Source: Defluviitaleaceae bacterium (GTDB lineage Bacteria; Bacillota; Clostridia; Lachnospirales; UBA5962). Taken from it: a DNA stretch of 64,000 nt. A model generated the notes under the pieces. It had not been told where the DNA came from. It ran no database searches and saw nothing but the letters and a program-made list of their open reading frames with translations. The translations under genes were made by a program, and so were the position numbers. This document shows, one piece after another, positions 37,087-45,243 of the stretch (position 1 is its first letter; each line of letters opens with the position of its first letter). The stretch is taken from positions 1-64,000 of the forward strand of contig WRBA01000002.1 in NCBI GenBank assembly GCA_009779915.1, in the 5' to 3' direction.

Positions 37087-37130
37087 ATCCACACAAAATA
37101 GTAACGCTAAAGCAACTATTTTGTGTGGAT
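37087..37130. repeat. 16-bp perfect palindrome upstream of the amidohydrolase gene
   Basis: Arms 37087-37102 (ATCCACACAAAATAGT) and 37115-37130 (ACTATTTTGTGTGGAT) are perfectly complementary around a 12-base loop. It lies about 50 bases upstream of the amidohydrolase start on the minus strand. It has no T-tract, so an operator, leader hairpin or repeat element are all possible. Confidence 0.65.
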
Positions 37131-37217
37131 AAGCAGCACAGTTAAGTATAATTAAGTATAGAAATATTTAACTATACTATGATTTTGATTATAGTTTAAA
37201 AATTTAAGTTAGTCAAT

Positions 37218-37252
37218 TTAAAAAGCAGGATATCAAAAAAATATCCTGCTTT
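37218..37252 (-). terminator. intrinsic terminator after the 88-residue membrane protein gene
   Basis: Arms 37241-37252 and 37222-37233 (AAAGCAGGATAT and its complement) form a 12-bp stem, followed on the minus strand by TTTTT. It lies about 50 bases behind the stop codon at 37303. Confidence 0.8.
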
Positions 37253-37302
37253 GATGTTTTTCAACTGCGCTGACTATACATAAAAATATTGATTAAAAGA
37301 TG

Positions 37303-37569
37303 CTACGCAAGGCTGCCAAGCATAGCAAAAATTGCTGCACCTGCAACAAGCATTAAGAGGATGTAAAGTACTATACCTACTGCTAAGAATATAAGATAAG
37401 CGCGAGCCCAGTTTTTGCGATTTTCATTTCCGTTGTTTGAAAATGCCCATACAAAAAGCATAATTATGTTGACACAAGGGATAATCATAATTAACAATGT
37501 AATCAGCCAATCCTTTACGCTCATAACTTCATTGTCATTGATTGGTCTATCATAGTGCCCAGGTTCCAT
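37303..37569 (-). CDS. small two-helix membrane protein
   Basis: The 88-residue protein has two hydrophobic segments: WLITLLIMIIPCVNIIMLFVWAF (about 21-43) and LIFLAVGIVLYILLMLVAGAAIFAM (about 59-83). A polar, Asn/Arg-rich loop (NNGNENRKNWARA) joins them. Similar short proteins of unknown role are common in Firmicutes. A ribosome site (AGGAG) precedes ATG, and a terminator follows, so it is expressed alone. I cannot assign a function. Confidence 0.75.
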   Translation of the reverse strand: MEPGHYDRPINDNEVMSVKDWLITLLIMIIPCVNIIMLFVWAFSNNGNENRKNWARAYLIFLAVGIVLYILLMLVAGAAIFAMLGSLA

Positions 37570-37657
37570 ATTAAATCTTCTCCTTTTAAATATATTTCTA
37601 AATTATCTTACTAACTTACAGATATTATCACAAAACAACTAAAATTTCAACAATTTT

Positions 37658-38227
37658 TTACACTAGCTTTTCCAAAAGCCACACTATATTTTCCCCAAGT
37701 CTTGTCATGGTTTTAAGACCTTCCTCATCTTTTTCGTAGTCCCCAAGACCGCGGGAGAGGCTCATATTCCAATAGCTGCTTCCTACGACAACCATATCGC
37801 TTATTGTAAAAAAATGCTGTATAGAATCAAGTGTATGAATAGCTCCGGCACGGCGTACAGCACTTACTGCCGCACCAATTTTGCGGCTAAAGGCATGACC
37901 ATCACCTCTTGACACATATCCGCAGCGGTCGATTATTGCTTTCATCTCAGGGGTAAGGTCTGAAAAATAAGTGGGTGAGCCAAGGACTATAGCATCAGCC
38001 TTAATCATCTTTTGGTAAAGCTCATTCATCCAATCGTCGGTAACACATTTGCCCTTGTTTTTAAAGCATCCGCCGCAGGCTAAGCAGCCTCTTATTTCAC
38101 GTCCCCCTGCTTGAAACATTTCCGTTTCATGTCCTGCGTTTTTACAAACTTCCAAAACAGTATTAAGCATATGGAAGGTATTGCCTTCATGCCTTGGGCT
38201 GCTGTTTATCGCTAAAACTTTTGCCAT
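37658..38227 (-). CDS. NADPH-dependent FMN reductase / iron-sulfur flavoprotein
   Basis: Flavodoxin-fold protein of 189 residues. Its N-terminal INSSPRHEGNTFHML is the FMN phosphate loop, and LGSPTYFSDLTPEMKAIIDR is the flavin-ring loop of the NADPH-dependent FMN reductase family. The cysteine cluster GCLACGGCFKNKGKC (about residues 47-61) resembles the 4Fe-4S motif of archaeal and clostridial iron-sulfur flavoproteins. The ATG at 38227 has AAGGAG ten bases upstream, inside the end of the MATE gene, so the two are co-translated. Likely a redox or detoxification role; partner unknown. Confidence 0.85.
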   Translation of the reverse strand: MAKVLAINSSPRHEGNTFHMLNTVLEVCKNAGHETEMFQAGGREIRGCLACGGCFKNKGKCVTDDWMNELYQKMIKADAIVLGSPTYFSDLTPEMKAIIDRCGYVSRGDGHAFSRKIGAAVSAVRRAGAIHTLDSIQHFFTISDMVVVGSSYWNMSLSRGLGDYEKDEEGLKTMTRLGENIVWLLEKLV

Positions 38228-38228
38228 T

Positions 38229-39593
38229 TTAATCACTCTCCTTAATTATTTTAACTTCCTCTTTCTCATAAGAGGTCCAATCGCTTCTTCTGTAATAAAT
38301 AAACATTACGATTGCGGCAACTATCCAGCCAATAGGGAAGCCTAAAGCCACAGTCGTAACGGTATGGCTTATACCGGTGGCAAAAAACAGGTAAATTTGC
38401 CGAAGTACAACAAAACAGCAGATATTTAAAAGGGTCGGTATCCTTACATCTCCTGAACCGCGAAGAGCCCCGGATAAAATCTGAGGGAAGCACATAGTAA
38501 AATACAGAGGTACAAATACACGCATAAAGCTGAGCCCATAGTGTATTACCTGCTCATCTTGAGTAAATATGCTTAAAAGGCTGGCTGCGAAGGTAAATAC
38601 CAAAGCCGAAAAAGCTAATGTGCTTATAACCCCAACTGATACGGCAACTTTTACACCGCTCCTTGCGCGCCCAACTTGTTTTGAGCCTAAGTTTTGCCCT
38701 ACAAAAGTAGCGGAAGCCAAGCTCATACCGTTCATAGGGGCAAACAGGAAGGAATCGATCCTTGAGCTTGCGCTAAAGCCGGCCATTACAGACCCTCCAA
38801 GACGGTTAATATAGCTTTGCACGATTACATTTGAAAAGCTTATAACAGCCCCTTGAATGCCGCCGGGCAAACCGATTGCGATTATGCGCTTAAGTATATG
38901 TTTATGTATTTTAAGCTTCCTAAAATCCAAGCGGATATCTGATTGGTGGCGGTGCAAAAGCCTTATTACCAAAACAGCGTTTATCCCTTGTGATATAACT
39001 GTTGACCAGGCAACAGCCATAACCCCCCAATTAAAAACAAGTACGAATAGGAGATTAAGTATAATTTTTACAACCATTGATAAGGCAAGAAAATATAAGG
39101 GACGCTTAGAATCGCCGGTGGCAGTAAGTATGGCTGCACCCATATTATAAACCGTAATACCTGAAAGCCCTGCGAAATATACTCGCAAATATATAACAGC
39201 CTCTACAAAAACCTCCTCCGGCGTTTGTACAAGGCGAAGCATAAGAGGCGAGGCAACAACACCTACTACAGAAAGGACGATACCTACTATAAATGCTAAG
39301 AGCATAGCTGTGTGGACGGTATTTTTAATTTCCTCCTTATTTTTAGCACCAAAAAACTGTGCCGTAAGCACAGATGCACCGTTAGATACCCCCATAAAAA
39401 AGGCGATAATCATCATAGTGATAGGGATAGAGGAGCCAACAGCAGCCAAAGCCTCACTGCTTACAAACCGCCCGACTATAATCGCGTCAAAAGCGTTGTA
39501 GGATTGCTGGAGTAAATGAGCAAGAGTAAGGGGCAGGGCGAAAAGTATAAGCTGCTTCCAAATTGTACCTACGGTCATATCTCTGCCCTTCAT
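38229..39593 (-). CDS. MATE family efflux transporter
   Basis: The 454-residue inner-membrane protein has about 12 helices in two similar halves. The N-terminal half carries QQSYNAFDAIIVGRFV and SNGASVLTAQFFGAKN, the second half SSRIDSFLFAPMNGMSLASATFVGQNLG; these are typical DinF/NorM-type MATE positions. It exports cationic drugs or metabolites in exchange for Na+ or H+. Two in-frame starts (39593, 39578) are both plausible; the upstream one has GCGGGG ahead. Downstream flavoprotein gene follows with a 1-base gap. Confidence 0.9.
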   Translation of the reverse strand: MKGRDMTVGTIWKQLILFALPLTLAHLLQQSYNAFDAIIVGRFVSSEALAAVGSSIPITMMIIAFFMGVSNGASVLTAQFFGAKNKEEIKNTVHTAMLLAFIVGIVLSVVGVVASPLMLRLVQTPEEVFVEAVIYLRVYFAGLSGITVYNMGAAILTATGDSKRPLYFLALSMVVKIILNLLFVLVFNWGVMAVAWSTVISQGINAVLVIRLLHRHQSDIRLDFRKLKIHKHILKRIIAIGLPGGIQGAVISFSNVIVQSYINRLGGSVMAGFSASSRIDSFLFAPMNGMSLASATFVGQNLGSKQVGRARSGVKVAVSVGVISTLAFSALVFTFAASLLSIFTQDEQVIHYGLSFMRVFVPLYFTMCFPQILSGALRGSGDVRIPTLLNICCFVVLRQIYLFFATGISHTVTTVALGFPIGWIVAAIVMFIYYRRSDWTSYEKEEVKIIKESD

Positions 39594-39791
39594 TTAACCC
39601 CGCCTTTCTTTCAATATGCGTCGCCGCCGCTTCCTCAAATGGCGAAAAATCAGCTTTGCAAATCTGCACAACCCATTTATGTTAACACGCTCTAATATCT
39701 TACCACATATTTTCATATCTACATAGTAATTTTTTGTTTGATTTATTTATTATTTTAGTGTAATTTATATAAAGTAGGAGGTGATAAATAA

Positions 39792-41576
39792 GTGTCTAGA
39801 TGGATTTTAAAAAGAAAAAAAGCTGATATTGAAGCCATGTCCAAAGCCCTTAATATAAGCCAAATATTTGCTCAAATACTAATAAATCGTGATATTAACA
39901 CTAAACGTAAATTTAGGGAGTTTACAAGTTTTTCTTTTGATGAGTTTGAGGATATAATAAATATGAAAAATGTAGCCGAAGGGTTTGAAATTGTGAAAGA
40001 AGCAATTTCTAATGATGAAAAAATAGTTGTATACGGCGACTATGATGCTGATGGGGTTATGGGCACATCAATACTTGTTAAGGGGTTATCCGCATTAGGT
40101 GCCTCCATAGGCTATTATATACCCGCAAGGGTTGAAGAAGGCTACGGTCTTAATATAGAGGCTCTTTATAAAATCGAGGAATCAGGATGTGACTTGCTGA
40201 TACTTTGTGATAATGGCATATCAGCATATAATGAAATTGAAAAAGCCAAGGAACTTGGTTTTAAGGTGATAATAATAGACCATCATGAGCCCACTGTATC
40301 TGATTCGGATAATACTGAAATAATACCAAATGCTGATGCCGTAATTGATCCTAAACAGTCAGATTGCCCTTATAATTTTAAGCATATGTGTGCCGCAGGG
40401 CTTTGTTACAGGTTTATTAAAGGGTTTTATAAGTATTTAGAGACAAATTTTTCACTTGAGAATGAACTTGTTGCAATGGCTTCAATAGCTACTTTTTGTG
40501 ATATAGTGGATTTGACAGGGGACAATAGAGTAATTGCATATAAAGGGCTTGAAGTGCTAAACTCTGAAAACATTCCCAATGAAGGGCTTAAAGCCCTTAT
40601 CGATTGCAGAAAATATACAGGCAAATACATAGATGAATTTACCATAGGGTTTGTTATAGGACCTTGTATTAACGCGTCAGGGAGACTTGAGAGGGCTTCG
40701 CTGTCAGTGGATCTTATGCTTAGCTCTGATTTAGAAAAGTGCAAGGAATACGCAGAGATACTTAGCGAGCTAAACGAAGAACGGAAATTAATGACAAAAT
40801 TTTCTTGCGATATTATTTTGGATGAAATAAAAGAAAATGAGAACCTTGATAAAGTAATAGTAGTATTTAATGAGGATTTACACGAGAGTATAGCAGGTAT
40901 AGTTGCAGGCCGTATAAAAGAAAATCTCCACCGCCCGGCTATTATGATTACAAAAAGTGAAGAAGGGGCAAAGGGGTCAGGGCGGTCTATAGAAGCTTAT
41001 AATATGTTTGAAGAGCTAAGTAAATGCAAAGATTTATTTACCCGCTTTGGCGGGCATATTATGGCAGCAGGCTTTTCTTTGCCTGTTGAACATATTGATG
41101 AGCTTAGGAGGAGACTTAATGAAAACTGCAACCTAAGGGAAGATGACTTTGTTGAAAATATACGAGTTGATGCTCTCATAAATCTTGATACCGTAACTTT
41201 CAAGCTTTATGAGGAAATAAGGCAAATCCGCCCCTTTGGAAAATCGAATAAAGAACCGGTTTTAGGCAGCTTAAATGTAGAGGTTACAGGTTTAAAACTT
41301 ATATATGATAAAAATACTATTATTTTTACTTTTAAAAGTGAAAGGGGATATCTAACAAAGGGTATAGCCTTTGGGAAAAACGACCATTTTAAAGAGGTTA
41401 TCAAAGCAGGTTTTGATCCTTACGACAGCGATAAAATTTTATCAGGAAATTTGACAAATGTGAAACTTAACCTTGATATTCTTTACTATATTACAATAAA
41501 CGAGTATAATGGGGATGTAATTTTACAGCTTAATCTAAAGGATTTTAGAATACCTGTGAGAAATGGGGAGAAATAA
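39792..41576 (+). CDS. recJ: single-stranded-DNA exonuclease RecJ
   Basis: 5-prime to 3-prime single-strand exonuclease of recombination and repair. The DHH domain has YGDYDADGVMG (motif I), LCDNGISAY, IIDHHEP (motif III) and the later CDIVDLTGDNR. The DHHA1 part has SIAGIVAGRIKE and GSGRSI. The C-terminal OB-like region ends near residue 590, so at 594 residues it is near the short end of the family. GTG start behind AGGAGGTGA. The stop overlaps the apt start by one base (TAATG), the common recJ-apt order in Firmicutes. Confidence 0.94.
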   Translation: MSRWILKRKKADIEAMSKALNISQIFAQILINRDINTKRKFREFTSFSFDEFEDIINMKNVAEGFEIVKEAISNDEKIVVYGDYDADGVMGTSILVKGLSALGASIGYYIPARVEEGYGLNIEALYKIEESGCDLLILCDNGISAYNEIEKAKELGFKVIIIDHHEPTVSDSDNTEIIPNADAVIDPKQSDCPYNFKHMCAAGLCYRFIKGFYKYLETNFSLENELVAMASIATFCDIVDLTGDNRVIAYKGLEVLNSENIPNEGLKALIDCRKYTGKYIDEFTIGFVIGPCINASGRLERASLSVDLMLSSDLEKCKEYAEILSELNEERKLMTKFSCDIILDEIKENENLDKVIVVFNEDLHESIAGIVAGRIKENLHRPAIMITKSEEGAKGSGRSIEAYNMFEELSKCKDLFTRFGGHIMAAGFSLPVEHIDELRRRLNENCNLREDDFVENIRVDALINLDTVTFKLYEEIRQIRPFGKSNKEPVLGSLNVEVTGLKLIYDKNTIIFTFKSERGYLTKGIAFGKNDHFKEVIKAGFDPYDSDKILSGNLTNVKLNLDILYYITINEYNGDVILQLNLKDFRIPVRNGEK

Positions 41577-42088
41577 TGGATTTTACAAAAGTGATAAGAA
41601 CTATACCAAATTTTCCGGAAGAAGGCATAATGTTTAGAGACATTACCACTGTCCTTCATGACGGGGAGGCACTTCATACAGCGGTGGATATGATATGCAG
41701 CCAATTGGAGGGTTTAGATTTCGACCTTGTACTTGGGCCTGAGTCCAGAGGGTTTATATTTGGCACTCCTGCGGCATATAAGCTTAAAAAAGGCTTTGTG
41801 CCTGTGAGAAAGGCAGGGAAATTGCCCTACAAAACCTTATCAAAAGCTTATGATTTGGAATACGGTCAAGCTATAATAGAAATACATGAAGATGCCATAA
41901 AAAAAGGACAAAAAGTTGTTGTTGTAGATGATTTACTTGCCACCGGCGGCACCTGCAAGGCTATATGTGAGCTTGTTGAAGAAATTGGCGGCATAGTAGA
42001 GGCAATTGTTTTTTTCATAGAGCTTGAAGACCTTAATGGGCGGGAAGTGCTTAAAGGCTACAATATAAGCTCTTTGGTTAAATATTAG
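41576..42088 (+). CDS. apt: adenine phosphoribosyltransferase
   Basis: Salvages adenine with PRPP to AMP. The 170 residues hold the N-terminal IRTIPNFPEEGIMFRDITT, typical of Apt, GPESRGFIFGTPAAY, and the PRPP-binding VVVVDDLLATGGTCKA (about 118-133). Length matches the family exactly. Translationally coupled to recJ by a one-base overlap and followed 12 bases later by rdgB. Confidence 0.96.
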   Translation: MDFTKVIRTIPNFPEEGIMFRDITTVLHDGEALHTAVDMICSQLEGLDFDLVLGPESRGFIFGTPAAYKLKKGFVPVRKAGKLPYKTLSKAYDLEYGQAIIEIHEDAIKKGQKVVVVDDLLATGGTCKAICELVEEIGGIVEAIVFFIELEDLNGREVLKGYNISSLVKY

Positions 42089-42100
42089 GCGGTAAAGTTT

Positions 42101-42688
42101 ATGGAGATAATATTTGCAACAAGAAATAAAGGGAAATTGAAAGAAGTAAAGGAAATATTGAAAGACCATATAGTGTTTGGAATGGAAGAAATAGGTATTG
42201 ACATTGAAGTTATTGAAGATGGAAATACCTTTGAAGAAAATGCCCTTAAAAAAGCAGTCGAAATAATGAAAGCCGCGGGAAAAGTTGTATTAAGCGACGA
42301 TTCAGGCATGGAGATAGACTGTTTAAATAAAGAGCCGGGAGTTCAATCGGCTTACTTTTTGGGGGAGCATACGCCATATGCAGAGCGGAATGCAATTATA
42401 TTGGATATGCTGAAAGATGTAAGAGACAATGAGCGCGGCGCAAGGTATGTGGCTGTTATTGCCGCCGCTTTTCCTGATGGGCGGACACTTTTAAGCAAAG
42501 GGATTATGGAAGGCTATATAGGTTATGAACAAAGAGGGGAAAATGGCTTTGGCTACGATTCTATTTTTTATCCAAAGGGTTATGATAAGTCTGTGGCGGA
42601 GCTTTCAAGTGAGGCTAAGAATGGGATTAGCCATAGGGGGATTGCCCTTAGGGAGATGGAAGGGTTGTTGAGGGAGATGAACACATAA
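42101..42688 (+). CDS. rdgB: non-canonical purine NTP pyrophosphatase (RdgB/HAM1)
   Basis: Hydrolyses dITP, XTP and ITP to monophosphates, keeping them out of DNA. It starts MEIIFATRNKGKLKEVKEIL (the FATxNxGK signature), then TFEENALKKA, LSDDSGMEIDCL with the catalytic acidic pair, and the closing GFGYDSIFYP, AELSSEAKNGISHRG. The 195-residue length is normal. Third gene of recJ-apt-rdgB. The ribosome site is weak, so translation probably depends on apt. Confidence 0.95.
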   Translation: MEIIFATRNKGKLKEVKEILKDHIVFGMEEIGIDIEVIEDGNTFEENALKKAVEIMKAAGKVVLSDDSGMEIDCLNKEPGVQSAYFLGEHTPYAERNAIILDMLKDVRDNERGARYVAVIAAAFPDGRTLLSKGIMEGYIGYEQRGENGFGYDSIFYPKGYDKSVAELSSEAKNGISHRGIALREMEGLLREMNT

Positions 42689-42854
42689 ACAGCGGTATGA
42701 TTTGATGCAACCACACATGATGATTGGCATCTGATGAGCAATTCTCTGATAAAGTTAAACGGAAAAAGACTTTAATTATGAATATAAGCCCACCATTGGA
42801 GTACGGCAGCAATGATGATTAAGATACTTGCAACTGTTTAAGGATGTGAAGGGT

Positions 42855-43382
42855 ATGTATTATTTCTTGGGGTTAAGCTTAGGTCGATGGGAAATTATTT
42901 ATTACGTTGCGTTTGTGATACTAACATCTCTTATTTTAGGAATTGCAATCAAAACATATTTATTTACGACTAAAAAAACTTTCGAATTGTTGTGCAAATG
43001 CATCGAACGCGGTACTTCGGATTTTCACAGTAATCTATTCCTCGAAATTTATAATCATGGAAGTGTTGTTGTTAAAGATGTGAATGTTAGAGTTCAAGAG
43101 AGATCCTTTGGTTCAATTCCTTTTTTAAAGCCTGGCGAATCATACGAAATATGTCTTGCGGTATTAATGGCTACTGCTGACAAGCATCGACATATGGATA
43201 ATCCAGCGATAGATAGTTTCTCTGACAACAAACTGAATGTCTGGTTGAACAATAAAATGTTTTCTGTAGATGTTTCCGTCATTATGAATTCCAATCCACC
43301 TAAATATCCTAATATTAATGATGGATTGGATAAAATTTCTGAACAGCTTGGTGAAATTCGCAATTTTTTACGGAAATCGTAA
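42855..43382 (+). CDS. hypothetical single-helix membrane protein
   Basis: I do not recognise this family. From the ATG at 42855 the protein has 175 residues; a TTG at 42828 would add nine. One N-terminal helix (IIYYVAFVILTSLILGIAI, about residues 14-32) is followed by a soluble domain with a beta-strand pattern (FLEIYNHGSVVVKDVNVRVQE) reminiscent of a small Ig-like or DUF-type fold. The C-terminus (LDKISEQLGEIRNFLRK) is amphipathic. Base composition is more mixed than the neighbouring recJ operon, and the surrounding gaps hold gene debris, hinting at later insertion. Confidence 0.6.
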   Translation: MYYFLGLSLGRWEIIYYVAFVILTSLILGIAIKTYLFTTKKTFELLCKCIERGTSDFHSNLFLEIYNHGSVVVKDVNVRVQERSFGSIPFLKPGESYEICLAVLMATADKHRHMDNPAIDSFSDNKLNVWLNNKMFSVDVSVIMNSNPPKYPNINDGLDKISEQLGEIRNFLRKS

Positions 43383-43545
43383 ATCTAGTGATTGATTGTA
43401 AGGAATGCTACTATGAGCAAAACATCTTCACTAAAACAGTTAAGGCATTCACACATTCGACTGACGGCAATATGGCAAAGGGGTATCAGGTCAGGCAGGT
43501 TAGAACTATAATATTAAAGTATAATTTGGTTTAGGAGGGTTCGCG

Positions 43546-43767
43546 GTGGATACTATACCCAAGTACGAGGTAATCATATATTGGAGCAAAGAAGATGATT
43601 GTTATCTTGCAGAAGTGCCTGACTTACCGGGCTGTATGGCAGATGGGAAAACAATCAAAGAAGTAGCTGAAAATGTGGAAGTAATAATCCGTGAGTGGGT
43701 AGAATGTGCGCTGCTTGACGGTGAAAAGGTGCCGGAACCAAGGCTTAAGTCAATACGGCATGCATGA
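43546..43767 (+). CDS. orphan HicB-family antitoxin-like protein
   Basis: The 73-residue protein has the partial RNase-H-like fold of HicB antitoxins: YEVIIYWSKEDDCYLAEVPDLPGCMADGKTIKEVAENV is the classic family core. It lacks a C-terminal DNA-binding (HTH or RHH) extension, so it corresponds to the short HicB type. No HicA toxin reading frame is found in the 160 bases upstream or in the downstream gap. Ribosome site AGGAGG before the GTG start. It may be a stand-alone family member or a relic. Confidence 0.82.
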   Translation: MDTIPKYEVIIYWSKEDDCYLAEVPDLPGCMADGKTIKEVAENVEVIIREWVECALLDGEKVPEPRLKSIRHA

Positions 43768-43786
43768 GTCCGGAGGGTGAATAGAT

Positions 43787-44911
43787 ATGGATGATATAAA
43801 AAAAGTTATTGTAAGTATATTAGGGCTTATTTCTCTTGCGTTTTTATCATCATGTGCCTCCGTACAAACAATAGAGCCTGGGAATGAGTCCGCTAGTGTT
43901 AGTCAAATCGTTGTAAATGGGTCTGGAGCAATGTCTTTAGAATCTGCCGGTGAGCCTGAGCCTACGTCCTCACGTCAGCTATCGGCTATAGATTCCCTCT
44001 CTGAACTTACATATCTGCCTAAAATCATATCCTCTGTCAGGCTGAGTCCGTCAGAAATAGCGGACACCTTTAACAGGGCGGGGATTGGACCGGGTGGTCC
44101 GCGGCAAGAAGCTGAATTTGACAATGTAGTGATATACGCTGTTGTTTATGAAACTACAGACGGTGCCCATGTCCGGGGCTGGATTTCCGCGCCCCCTGAC
44201 CATACAGAGGTTGCTTATCCCATTTTGATTATGAACAGAGGCGGAACAACTGTAGGCTTTACAAGACCACAGCCTATATCGGATATTCTTGCAAGGGCTA
44301 TTAGGTTTAGCGATGAAGGTTATATCAGTTTGCAAACTTATCATCGTGAAGGTCAGTGGATACGACGGGGCGGTAATATATACTTTGATACAGAGCATCC
44401 CGACCAATGGGGCGGTGATGATATATACGATATCCTTGCGCTTATGGATTTATCAGAGCTTTTTAATTTCAGGGGCGCGGGGTTATATATGGTTGGCGGT
44501 TCACGAGGCGGGATGATGACAACTATGATATTAAGAAGGGATGACCGTATCGACGCGGCAGTTATCGTCTGCTCTCTTTCTGATAATGTGGAGCAGTACA
44601 ACCGAGGGATAGGAAACGAGTTCGCAATGCTGTTTGGCGGCACTCCGGAGGAGGTTCCTTATGAATGGTACAGGCGTGATGCAGTAAACTGGGCTGATGA
44701 AATTGACACACCTTTACTGCTGCTGCACGGCTACCTTGATACACTTGTGCTGCCAAGCCAGTCTCAAAGGGTTTACGAGCTGATGCACAGTGCCGGCAGG
44801 GATGTATGGTTGATTATCTATGACGATAAAGGTCATGTCTTTGACGAGGATATGAAGTATGATACTTTTAATTGGCTTAGAGAGAGGCATTTGGAGATAT
44901 TTGGTGAATAG
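43787..44911 (+). CDS. lipoprotein alpha/beta-hydrolase (prolyl-oligopeptidase/S9-like)
   Basis: The 374-residue exported hydrolase has a signal peptide ending in the lipobox LSSC (Cys about residue 23), so it is anchored to the outer membrane face. After a low-complexity linker, the hydrolase domain (about 100-374) contains the nucleophile elbow GGSRGG, an acid in GYLDTLV and the His in DKGHVFDED. The strand VRGWISAPP and WGGDDIYDI are typical of the S9/dienelactone-hydrolase group. Natural substrate unknown; peptides or esters are likely. It lies 19 bases behind the HicB-like gene. Confidence 0.85.
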   Translation: MDDIKKVIVSILGLISLAFLSSCASVQTIEPGNESASVSQIVVNGSGAMSLESAGEPEPTSSRQLSAIDSLSELTYLPKIISSVRLSPSEIADTFNRAGIGPGGPRQEAEFDNVVIYAVVYETTDGAHVRGWISAPPDHTEVAYPILIMNRGGTTVGFTRPQPISDILARAIRFSDEGYISLQTYHREGQWIRRGGNIYFDTEHPDQWGGDDIYDILALMDLSELFNFRGAGLYMVGGSRGGMMTTMILRRDDRIDAAVIVCSLSDNVEQYNRGIGNEFAMLFGGTPEEVPYEWYRRDAVNWADEIDTPLLLLHGYLDTLVLPSQSQRVYELMHSAGRDVWLIIYDDKGHVFDEDMKYDTFNWLRERHLEIFGE

Positions 44912-44992
44912 GCGGCGGTATTGTCGCAGGGGATTTATATGAGTATTTTATAAAATGATAATAATTTATGCTTGTGGAGGCTAGGTTAAATC

Positions 44993-45163
44993 ATGGGTTT
45001 AAAACTAACTAAAATGGGTTTTGTGTTAGATTCGGATAATCCTGATGAACTTTCTGATTTTTATCAAAAGCTGCTGGGTTGGGAAAAACGTAAGTATACC
45101 GTCAATAGTATCGTATTCAACAGTCATGATGGCGATATGCCATTTCAATTGCTTTTTCAATAA
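44993..45163 (+). pseudogene. truncated VOC/glyoxalase-like gene
   Basis: A 56-codon frame with a good ribosome site (GGAGG) starts MGLKLTKMGFVLDSDNPDEL and continues SDFYQKLLGWEKRKYT. This matches the first beta-alpha-beta module of glyoxalase/bleomycin-resistance (VOC) proteins. It stops at about half a VOC domain, and the following 80 bases contain only a terminator. A full protein would be about 120 residues, so I read it as a 3-prime-deleted remnant. Confidence 0.7.
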
Positions 45164-45184
45164 GTCTTATTTACACTCAATTAC

Positions 45185-45223
45185 AAGCAAAAAGCGGATA
45201 CTCGAAGTATCCGCTTTTTGCTT
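45185..45223. terminator. strong bidirectional terminator
   Basis: Arms 45185-45201 and 45207-45223 are a perfect 17-bp inverted repeat around TCGAA, with A-runs and T-runs on the outer parts of both arms. It separates the plus-strand accessory genes from the minus-strand oppA, whose stop is 21 bases away, and can end both transcripts. Confidence 0.88.
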
Positions 45224-45243
45224 ATTTAGCAATGAATATTTAT

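Noticed and set aside
43383-43545. Possible hicA gene upstream of hicB
   Set aside because: The only frame (32 codons from about 43413) has no HicA-like dsRBD motif.
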